This document shows, in pieces, positions 30,710-39,475 of a stretch of 64,000 bases of DNA. The notes below the pieces were generated by a model. It was given only the letters and a program-made list of their open reading frames with translations. It searched no databases and was not told where the DNA came from. Source of the stretch: Symbiodinium natans. Its lineage: Eukaryota > Sar > Dinophyceae > Suessiales > Symbiodiniaceae. Numbering within the stretch: position 1 is the stretch's first letter; each line of letters begins with the position of its first letter. The position numbers and the translations under genes are program-made. Location: NCBI GenBank assembly GCA_905221605.1, contig CAJNDS010001546.1, forward strand, positions 479,001-543,000. The letters are read 5' to 3'.

Positions 30710-31463
30710 CTATTTCAAAGCGTTGTTCAAAATTAATATAAAACATGTTATTCACATCTTTAGCATTTGTGTTTATATAAAAGAACGAGTAAGGCGCAAA
30801 GTTCACCGCTTGTTGATACATGTCATAAAGTGTTCGCTTGTCTACAAGGGCACTATTCTCTTCTAGGAAACTATTTACCTCGTTCATGTTCTTCAGTCTG
30901 AATATGAAAAGTGCCGAGGCATTAAGTCTTATTATAGGGGCAAGGACATTATATTTTTGTGTTGATAAAATACATGAGATGGCATTATGTCTTCCACGTG
31001 TGAACAATCCATGCAAGATATTTGAGTATCTTACAAATTTAGGATCATCGGCAAAGTCGTCCACCACTATTAAAATACTGAATAATTCCTTTTGTTTATT
31101 CTTCTTCTGGAAGTCTATTACCTTGTGTTGCGTTTCTATTATATGCTTTAACGCAATTGGATCGTATTCTTCATAATATACTTTTTCCTTTTCGGTATCC
31201 ACTTTCATTACGTCAGTAATGTATTTCTTGACTGCTCTCCATGTGTCATCCACATGCACACTAGGGCTAAAAATGTATATCCTTTCAAATGAACCACGGT
31301 ATATCTTTAAAATTAGATTTTGTATTAAAACAGACTTGCCACCCGTTGAAGAGGCAACACATAACATTCTTGCAGGTAGACTTGGCATCATCCCGTATTT
31401 ACTATTCTTATAATTGTATTTGGGTATGTCTATAGGTTCTACTTTAGGAATATCTTCTAACAT
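30702..31463 (-). CDS. A32/FtsK-HerA-type genome-packaging ATPase
   Basis: 253 residues. Walker A ASSTGGKS (K43, S44) lies close to the N-terminus, after a conserved lead-in (MPSLPARMLCV). Walker B is FSILIVVDDFAD (D135, D136). The sensor-like region ILSTQKYNVLAPIIRLNAS and the block FIFRLKNMNEVNSFLEENSA are typical of packaging ATPases of the PLV/virophage/NCLDV lineage. It pumps the genome into the capsid. It is the only large leftward gene at the right end and is convergent with the fibre gene. Confidence 0.9.
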   Translation of the reverse strand: MLEDIPKVEPIDIPKYNYKNSKYGMMPSLPARMLCVASSTGGKSVLIQNLILKIYRGSFERIYIFSPSVHVDDTWRAVKKYITDVMKVDTEKEKVYYEEYDPIALKHIIETQHKVIDFQKKNKQKELFSILIVVDDFADDPKFVRYSNILHGLFTRGRHNAISCILSTQKYNVLAPIIRLNASALFIFRLKNMNEVNSFLEENSALVDKRTLYDMYQQAVNFAPYSFFYINTNAKDVNNMFYINFEQRFEIGD

Positions 31464-31498
31464 TAATACTAGTGAGAAATTATATCAAAAAAATATAT

Positions 31499-31645
31499 AT
31501 GGATAAATACATAGAAGTAATAAATGAGATAGAGAATTTTGATGAAATAATAAAAACTCCAAGATACAGAATGTGTTGTCACAGTTTGTTGGAATTTCTT
31601 AAGGCATTTTTATATTATCTTAAAAATGTTAAAAAATGTAAATAA
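31499..31645 (+). CDS. Tiny hypothetical protein
   Basis: 48 residues: MDKYIEVINEIENFDEIIKT followed by PRYRMCCHSLLEFLKAFLYY and a Lys-rich end. It has an acidic helix, then a short hydrophobic helix. It starts 35 bases from the divergent ATPase start, after an AAATATATAT tract, and is followed 9 bases later by another small gene. Composition and spacing suggest it is real, but no family is recognised. Confidence 0.4.
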   Translation: MDKYIEVINEIENFDEIIKTPRYRMCCHSLLEFLKAFLYYLKNVKKCK

Positions 31646-31654
31646 TATATATAC

Positions 31655-31852
31655 ATGGATTGTTTGTTTACTAAGAAAGAAAACAAAGAAAATAAAACTG
31701 ATTGGCTGGAGGAAAGAAGAAATATTAGAATGTATAACGCCAGATTAAGTGCTATTATAGATGAACTAGAGGATTATTATCATTATGAAGAGTATAAGAA
31801 GCGATTTAAATTGTTGTTTGAGTTTTATCAGCTGGAAGAATTGCAAAAATAA
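31655..31852 (+). CDS. Small helical hypothetical protein
   Basis: 65 residues, Glu, Lys and Tyr-rich, predominantly helical (IRMYNARLSAIIDELEDYYH). An AATATATATACATGG start context resembles those of other genes in the element. No function recognised. Confidence 0.5.
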   Translation: MDCLFTKKENKENKTDWLEERRNIRMYNARLSAIIDELEDYYHYEEYKKRFKLLFEFYQLEELQK

Positions 31853-31859
31853 TGTTGTA

Positions 31860-32048
31860 AAGAGTGATTTACTTATAGAATGACGCAAGGAACGAGCCCC
31901 GCGTGCATTCGCGTCAGCGCCCCATTTCTCCCATTTCCCCAGTGTGCCTTCCATAAGCATGTCAAAAGAACATGGTAATGGTTAATTAGTTTGAAACAAT
32001 GCTTGTCATAATTAATAAATTATGATAAATATTGTAAAATAATATAAT
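31860..32048. other. Spacer with G+C-rich patch
   Basis: Between two small genes. About 31880-31965 is rich in C and G (ACGAGCCCCGCGTGCATTCG and so on), unlike anything else in the viral core. No gene seen. Confidence 0.5.
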
Positions 32049-32288
32049 ATGACAATATATGTTGATAAGATAACCATGGATTTTAATACTGAGCATTACC
32101 CTCCCCATTGTGATCGGCAATGTGTTAGATGTAAGAAGTTGAAGAATTTAGTGCATTTCAAAAGATATTATCATTGTAAAACGGGGAGGTATTTAATGCA
32201 GTGTAGAACCACTGTTACTTGCTGTGAATGTCTTGATGGAATGAAAAAGTATAATGATAAAAGGAAACGTGAGTTAAAAAAAACATAA
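32049..32288 (+). CDS. Small cysteine-rich zinc-ribbon-like protein
   Basis: 79 residues. CVRCKKLKNLVHFKRYYHC, then C at MQC and CCEC give the pattern C-x2-C ... F ... G ... C-x2-C seen in small zinc-binding proteins of protist viruses. The C-terminus is basic (KKYNDKRKRELKKT). It is the last gene before the right TIR. Binding of nucleic acid is likely but unproven. Confidence 0.6.
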   Translation: MTIYVDKITMDFNTEHYPPHCDRQCVRCKKLKNLVHFKRYYHCKTGRYLMQCRTTVTCCECLDGMKKYNDKRKRELKKT

Positions 32289-32369
32289 GTATAATGTAAG
32301 CACATTTCATAAGAGTTTATGGAATATAATCCTATTATGATTACAACCTTTATAACCAAACCTAGTAAA

Positions 32370-32677
32370 ATCTATGAGAGAACCCTTGCCCATTTTGGGT
32401 AATAATACCACCTTAGGGAATATGGATAGGGTAATTGGTTATTCCTATACTGGTCTTGGTAATGGGGAAGTAGTGGTGATATTTGGGGGATAGTAGTAGG
32501 GAGTATAGGAATATTCCTCTTATATGGATGAGGCAATCGGTTATTCCTACACTGGTATTGGTAATGGGGTAGTAGTGGTGATATAGTTGGTGAGGTGTAG
32601 GGGGGAGTATAGGAATAATCGTCTAATGGGTTGACTGGTGGTATTATTACCCGAAATGGGCAAGGGTTCTGCTAACT
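32370..32677 (-). repeat. Right terminal inverted repeat
   Basis: Reverse-complement partner of 13411-13720, ending GGGTTCTGCTAACT. The inner end differs slightly (CCATTTTGGGTAATAATACC here against CCATTTCGGGATGATAATACC on the other side), but the two-unit internal organisation is the same. Confidence 0.95.
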
Positions 32678-32682
32678 GTTGT
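32678..32682. other. Candidate target-site duplication (right)
   Basis: GTTGT immediately outside the right TIR, identical to 13406-13410 outside the left TIR. Confidence 0.55.
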
Positions 32683-32819
32683 AGGGTCAAGGAAAAGTCA
32701 GAGTCATCTGGGTTGTTAACAACGCAAGACCTCGGTGTCGAAAGCTTGGAGAGGAGAGCATGCAGTATGCCACAGCATGTGCCTGAACAAGTCTTCTGTA
32801 TTTGTCATTCTCTGTGCAG

Positions 32820-34995
32820 GGGCCACGTACAAGGGCCAGTGGCAGAACAACAAGCGCCACGGGATAGGTGCGCGCCGCTCCCGCTGGTTTTAGAGGGTTC
32901 TGCGGCGTTCTCTTGGATAAACAAGATTCCTTCTCTGCTCACAAGTGGGGAGCCTTGAGACCTCGGGGGGAGTGATATGAGCTCTGCAAGATTCTGCAAG
33001 CCTCCAAGCAAGGCAAGGAATTCTTTTGTCCGCGCAGTGGGAAGAGCCGTTTCGTCTGCCTTGGAATTTCTCTGGCACAGGGTAGCGAGAAAACCGAGGC
33101 GGGTGAAACCTTTCCTTTCTCAACGGCTTAGCAGGATGCTTCACAGGATGCTTCACTCAGGATGCTCCTCAGGGAGATACAGATGGAAGCCGGCCCTTTG
33201 CGAAAGGTATCTGCGTTTTGTGTACGGCTGCTCACAATTTTATTAAACCCTGCATTTACTGACACTCACTCCCGTTACAGCTCTAGCAAGAAGCTCATAT
33301 CCTGCAAAGGTCTCAGCGGACGAAAAAAATTTTATTTTTTCGGTCCGGCTCTCACATCCCCTAACTCTTCCCCCCCGCAGCCCCAAATCCAACAGCGGAA
33401 GCATCTCATTAGTCCACAACCTGAATCGCCGTTGTTGAGACCCTCAGGTTTAGAGCCCCCAGAGCAATCCGAAGCCGCTGATGAACATCCGGGACCTTCA
33501 GCACTGATCTGCAAAAAGGCCGACAGGAGTGGCCTGACGGGGCCTCGTTTGAGGGACACTGGCGTGACAACGCTGCCGAGGCGCAGCCTTTGAGGAGTTT
33601 TGAGAGGTTTAACACAGTTTTTGTACGTTGCTGTTTTAGGTTGCCCAGGGAATCAGATGAGGCTCTCGAGACAAAAGGTTCCTATCATGCACACGCGAAC
33701 TGATGGTTAAGGAGGTTTTGGGTGACCCGCCCTGCATGCATGTATATCAACATCACCTCTTGTGAACCCTCGTAGCTCGACTGCAGGGAATGGGCCGCTT
33801 CACGCATGCTGATGGAGACGTCTTTGTGGGCCAGTGGAGGATGGGGGGCTGCTCAGTGATTTCCCGCAGATTGCATTGAGACGTGCATTGAGACGTGCAT
33901 TGAGACGTGCGTTGAGACGTGGCCAGGCCATCTCGCACACATGAGTCGCAGACAGCAGACTTGTAGTTCAGAGGTGATGTTGAACTTGGCTCAAAGGGAA
34001 CTTCGCTGCGAGACAGTGGCTATCCTGCGTGTGCGCACATCAGTTCCATGTGACCTGAACCCTGCACTAAACCCTCAACTCCCGTCCAATTGCCCAACAT
34101 GGGACTCAATTTCTACGCAGAGCGTCTGTCTTCTTGGTGAGATGAAACCTCTTTGTAAGATTTTTAAGCGCAGTTTTGGACGCGCAGAATTTGGGACCAG
34201 CTTTGGGCTGTGTGAGACCACTTGGCGTTGCCCCGTGTCTGTGTGTTCCAACCCGAGTAAGCAATTTTGTCCAGAGGATTGTGGGCAAGGACGGCAACCG
34301 GAACCTTTGAAGCTGGGACGAAGACACGAGTCCTGGGAAAGCCTATGCGGCTGCCGGTTGTGCATGTCCAAGCCCTGATATGGCCCAGCAAGCTTTGTCC
34401 ACCATGATGGTCTGCACAAAAATATCACGTCGCAGCAGTTGATGAGCCCCTTCTCAGCATATGTCTTCCCGTCCATGCCGTCACAACTACGTCTGTATGT
34501 ATGTATGTATGTACGTATGTATGTCTGTACGTATGTATGTATGCATGCATATGCACATACACACCTGCACTTTTTTTCGCCGATGCAGATTCAATGGCAC
34601 CACGCAGGCGTTCAAGCGGTGAAAGCAAAAGTAGAATTAGAATGTGTTTTTGGTGCACTTCGCTGAACGGAGAGGCATTTGCAGAGGTCTTTCCTAGCCC
34701 CGCTTTCTTTAAAAGCGCTCTCAGGAGAAGTGCAGCCGAAGGCTTAGGCCGGCCATGATCCGCCGCTTTGTCTCAGTGTAGACTCAGGTGGACTTGGGTA
34801 ACCCTTGGGGTAACCCTTTGATTGAATCCAGTTGTTTTGACTCTATGATTGGGTTAGCCCGTTAAGCCATTATCCCACGCAATCCCATGCAGTTTGGCCT
34901 CATGACGGGTGAACCCATTAAAGACTCAATCATCGCGCAGACTCCTGAGTCTTGCCCCCCCCCCCCCCCCTCACCACCGGTACATTTGAGGAGGG

Positions 34996-35067
<72 letters not shown>

Positions 35068-35635
35068 TGTGTGTGTGTGTGCGTGTGACAATGGCGACCC
35101 GTATAGTATATGAGTTCTCTGGTTTAAGACGATAGGACGCTATTGAACCACACACAAGTCCTGAGCTCAGCTGTCCAACTCGCACCGGACTGGCTTCACA
35201 AGCACGGACACATGCAAGGGCCATTGTGGACTAAGCATAGGTGCAAGTGCTTAGGATGCAGACTACGCGCCTTGCAGCCATGAATATTGCTCTATTTAAC
35301 CTTCGCACGGTCAAAGAATTCCAAGTGCAGGTTCATTATCAGACACACGACTATCTTGGAAACCGGTGAACATATGCAGATGCAGTCGTGTTTCGCGGTT
35401 TATCTGTGGTCGCTTCTTGGGCAGACTGATTTTGATGAATTGTCGTTGTATTGGAAGGCAATGTTGTTCAAATTTGCTGTTTTCATAACCACTTGGGGGG
35501 AGGGCCGTTCATGATGTACTTGCCGCTCGGCAATCCAGGAGCACAGTAGCATGCAGTAGCATGCAATGCGTCGGGGGATGGCCGCACGCCCTACTTACCT
35601 ACTTGGGGGTACCTAGTTGTTCTTTTGATATTCAC

Positions 35636-35666
<31 letters not shown>

Positions 35667-35992
35667 GAAATTGCATATTGAAGCGAATCACAAGGACAAG
35701 TCTGCCTTCCCGCTCTTTCTCTTTTCCTTCTGTTGAGCTTTCTGGGTCAGAGAGTTAGCTCCTTTCTGAACTTTCTCAGCGAGACATCCTCTTTTTGAAC
35801 GTTCTAATATTCAACTCTTACTTAGACTTAGACATTTTTTTGGACCTGTCGTGTATGCCAAGAAATTCCATGGTTTCCATGTTCGAAGCACCGTTCAACA
35901 GATACACCTTCCTTTGATCTGCAAGTTGCGGGCAGGCACTTACTACCACAAGCATGGCCTCACGGTGTACCGCGGGCAGTGGCTTCAGGACT
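32820..35992 (+). CDS. Host MORN-repeat gene, three exons recognised
   Basis: MORN repeats (membrane occupation and recognition nexus; short beta hairpins in membrane-associated or scaffold proteins) appear in separate exons: 32820-32867 (ATYKGQWQNNKRHGIG, after CTGTGCAG, donor GT), 33787 onward (GMGRFTHADGDVFVGQWR, after GACTGCAG) and 35936 onward (TYYHKHGLTVYRGQWLQD, after GGGCAG). All fit the Y.G.W...HG.G pattern. The first and second are not in directly matching phase, so at least one exon between them is missing from this reading, and the 3' ends of the second and third exons are not resolved. The first exon lies only about 140 bases from the element. Confidence 0.5.
33878..33925. repeat. 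12-bp minisatellite (CATTGAGACGTG)
   Basis: About four copies in an intron next to the second MORN exon. Confidence 0.8.
34999..35087. repeat. (GT)n microsatellite
   Basis: About 44 GT units with two single-base interruptions, preceded by a run of C at about 34957-34970. Confidence 0.97.
35637..35665. repeat. Poly-G run of 29
   Basis: An uninterrupted run of 29 G. Its true length is likely uncertain in the assembly. Confidence 0.95.
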
Positions 35993-37941
35993 TGAAGCCT
36001 CTATTCGGGGTTTAGGGTTTCGGGTTCAGGGGCTCAGGGAGAGAGATTCTGCGAAGAAGGTCCTGGAGGAGCTTCGCATAGCGTTTGCTGTTCTTCCTCG
36101 TGTCAGACCACACTCCGCGCTCTGAGTGAGGCGACATGTGTGACACTATCGTTGCGGTGGGAACGGTAGGGTCTGCAGGTCCATGGGTCTTGAACATGGG
36201 GGTTGGGGACTTTGCCCTGAGATGGCCCCGTGTCGTTCTATCATGTCTCGCAGGGGTGTAGTTTAGACATCCGATGTTCAGGGATAGGCATGGATGGCTT
36301 CAAAAAAAGCATGTTTTCAAAAGCGTGGAGGCGAGCTTATGTCGGCTGGTGCTCGAGACAGCTCTCGAATTGACAAGTCATGGAACGCAAGGCAGCTGGT
36401 GTAGACTTGTTCCACTCTTTTCCTTTTGAGGCCCCCGCCTCCCTCCCCCCCCCCCAGCCAATCCTGCAGTCCTTGACAGCCCTAGGCCCTAAGCTTTCCC
36501 TGAATCACAACCCGGTACTTCCCCCTTCGCATGCCAATGAACGCCTCCATCGTGGGGAAGTACGGCTTCCGCCGCAGAGCCGAGCAGCGCACTGCAGCTG
36601 TGGCCTCTATCTGGGCACAGGCGACTGTTGGGAAAAGGTAGGAGTCGGTTCTAGGATATACATGTATATATATATATATATATCTCACATGCGCACAAAT
36701 CTTAAAATCAAACTCTGTGGATAAATCTGCACATGCTAAAACATGAAAGGTTCCATATATCAGGTCCAAGGGCAGGCCACTAAACGGGGCTCATGTCTTT
36801 GGTCGTTTGGTTGCTAAACCCTGCAACTCAAGCACTCCAATTGATTCAGCTTCAGAAGTCTTTAGATGCCCTCTGCTTCTGTAGAGTCCCAAGATGAAGG
36901 ATTGATCAAGGTCATGCGGTTGGAAGACATGTTGAGATGCTTAACCCTGCGCATGTGATCCACCGAAGGTTCATTGGCAAGTTTGCCTCGCGGCGTAGCA
37001 AATAGCCCAATCTAAAGGCTTTTCTTGTGAAGCTCTCGAATGTAGTTGCAACTGAAACGGAGAGACGAATGCAGCGCGTGAACTAAATTTCTGAGCAGCC
37101 GTCTCGGCAGCCCGGCTGGCCCAGAGCGGGGATTCATCGTTTCGCAAGCCACACTAGCATACTCTAGCCAGGCGCGCGTGTAGCTTGTCAATGGCTTTGC
37201 GATGCTTTGCAACACATTGGGAAGGTCTGCGAGCTGGTCGAGGCGGAGGCATGCCAAAGCAGCGTGACTGGCGGGATCCACTGGGAAACGCTTCCCAAGG
37301 CAGATATTGAGCTGAGTTGCCAGCATGGGGCGTCGGTTCCAAGGGTAGGGATGGCGTAGTGTTCCCCTAATCACTGACAAAGGCCGCCCAGTATGAGATG
37401 CTTTCCGTCTATCGGCCAATAATCGCTCAAACGACTGAAGTCAAAGTCCAATAGGCCAAGACGAAAACTACTTGTGCCCCGCTGAAGAGCCGCAAAACAG
37501 CTGCTCAAGACTTGTGCACCCAAATCTGCTACAGCTTCCGCGGGGGCCCTGGGCGCGTCAAAGCACATAGCGCAACAAGCGCAACAAAACCAACAAAAGC
37601 AGCAAGCCTCTTGTGAAGCGGATTGGCGATCTCCTGCAGGAAAGTTTTTTGAACCGCCCAAACACTCCAACTGAATCCAGACGTTGTCCCTAACAGCGAT
37701 TTCCTCCGAGATGTTCTTGCCTTTTTCCCTTTGCAGAGGCCCTGGACCCGGCCGACGGGGAGCTCGATATGGGACGCGCCTCTCGCAAAAGGGCGCAGGC
37801 CTTTAAGGATTGGGGGGCAAGTTTTGAGGGCTCGGAGGTTTATCTTTGAGGGTTGCTGCCGGTGGGTGGAATTGTGGAATTCTTCGGGGTAGAGGCCAAG
37901 AAATTTCTGCAGCCTGAAAAACAGTTTGCAACCCCAAACAG

Positions 37942-38044
37942 GTGTTCCTTAAGCTGGCGAAGGTGGATTGTCTGGCCAGCTACGCGCTGCAGATGATGGA
38001 GGGAGCGACGAAGGCTCTGAGTATGGTTGTGGCCGTAGCAGCTG
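37942..38044 (+). other. Candidate host exon, helical
   Basis: Bounded by an AG acceptor (CCCAAACAG) and a GT donor (GCTG|GTATAAG). The frame reads VFLKLAKVDCLASYALQMME then GATKALSMVVAVAA, a clean amphipathic helix. Family unknown. Confidence 0.35.
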
Positions 38045-38824
38045 GTATAAGCTCGCGGGAACACGATCACCCCGCCTCCTCTTTTTGTGGCCAAAATTTC
38101 ATCATAAGGTTGTAATTGTAAACGCTCGCTCGCGCCGCCTCGGCAGCCGAGCCGGCCCACGGACAGGAAAGGAGCAAAGAGGGTTTCTGGGCGTTCGCGG
38201 GGGGGGGGGAGGGTACGAGGGGGTGGTCCTAGGGGTCCCAGAAAGGTCTCGGAGAGTTTTTTTTGGCAAGAGATTTGCGGTTTCTCAGAAGGTGTCCAGG
38301 GTCCCAGGAGGGGGTCCGGGGGGTCGAGGGGGTCCAGGAGGGCAGGGGGAGGGGGAGCCGCTCCGTTTGCAGCTTCTCCAAGCGATGGGGGGGGGAGTGG
38401 CCGGGGGGGGGTCCGTCAAAATTTTGTTTGGGGGTTAGGGGGCAGGCCCGATCCGGGTCTGCTTGAGACGCTTCTCGGCAGGAAGCCGAGGCGAATTACT
38501 GGTCAGACTAGTTGGAAGCATGTGCTTTGTTTTGTCACAACTTGGGAGATCTGAACTTGCAGGAACTGGAAGGTTATGTATTGGACATGACGGCATGGTG
38601 ATTATGAGAGGGCCTGCTAGCCGATTCTTAAGGCTTTGTGTCTTCTGGCAGCTCCACGTCCCTTCGACAAAAAAGGCTCCCGGGCCAACGCCGCGCAAGT
38701 GTGTGCTTTCCGTCGCCAGCAGCATCACCAGCACCATCTTCATCGTCACCTTCAGCAGAGACATCGTTGTCCTAATCGTCCTCATTGTCCTCCGCGCCCT
38801 GCTCTTCATCATCACCAATTGCGG

Positions 38825-38973
38825 TACATTACATTACATTACATTACATTACATTACATGACATTACATTACATTACATTACATGACATTACATGACATT
38901 ACATGACATTACATGACATTACATGACATTACATGACATTACATGACATTACACTACATTACATTACATTAAG

Positions 38974-39016
<43 letters not shown>
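38825..39016. repeat. (ATTAC)n tract with 10-bp variant, then (CAT)n
   Basis: 38825-38970 is built from ACATT pentamers. In its middle part every second unit is ACATG, giving a 10-bp period (ACATGACATT). It is followed by an ATC/CAT run at 38973-39016. Confidence 0.95.
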
Positions 39017-39017
<1 letters not shown>

Positions 39018-39355
39018 CCATCACCAGCAATCCCGCCACCCCGACGCCCCACCACCCAGCCCACCAGCCACCCCACCCGCCCACCAGCCCACACCACCCC
39101 GCAACCCGGCCACCCCACCAACTTCACCACCTTCATCACCATCAGCAATAAAGCACGGCGTTCCGTCATATGCATACTCTGGCTCAGTACTGACCGTCAA
39201 GAGGCACTTAGAGGGGTCATCGTGGCCCGATGTGGCATTTGGCATCTGTGTGGGACTAGGGCCTGCTCTAAACTGGTGGTGGACGTTCTCCACAGTCTCA
39301 GAAGTCCCCGGTCGTCCCCTCCACGAATCAACCTCGTTTTCCGGGCCCCTGGCAG

Positions 39356-39475
39356 GTTGTTGAGTTCGGCGCCGGCTCTGGGTCGCCCGGCGGAAGTTGT
39401 CTTGCGGCGCAGGACTTCAAGAATGATAACTGCTTGTTGGATGGGCGTGCTATGACTGTTTTGAAGAAAGCAACG
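39356..39475 (+). other. Candidate host exon
   Basis: 120 bases, 40 codons in phase 0 between an AG acceptor (CCTGGCAG) and a GT donor (ACG|GTAAGC). The frame reads VVEFGAGSGSPGGSCLAAQD then FKNDNCLLDGRAMTVLKKAT. Only the canonical splice sites and the open frame support it; the family is not recognised. Confidence 0.4.

Larger units (their letters stand above)
13411..32677. mobile_element. Integrated polinton-like virus (Maverick/Polinton/PLV class), ~19.3 kb
   Basis: The element is bounded by ~309-bp inverted repeats starting 5'-AG and flanked by GTTGT. Inside are the hallmark genes of the Polinton/PLV lineage: rve integrase, family B polymerase fused to a helicase, double-jelly-roll major capsid protein, penton-like minor capsid protein and A32-type packaging ATPase. 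A fibre with an S74 domain, a lipase-like protein, a GIY-YIG nuclease and small zinc-finger proteins complete it. From about 15650 to 32360 the DNA is strikingly AT-rich compared with the flanks, apart from a short G+C-rich patch near 31880-31965. The left 1.9 kb has host-like composition and an intron-bearing gene. No adenovirus-type maturation protease was recognised. Integrase and GIY-YIG each carry a one-base frameshift in or beside an A-run; the capsid and replication genes are open. Endogenous PLVs are known to be widespread in protist genomes; the host range of this one is unknown. Confidence 0.93.
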
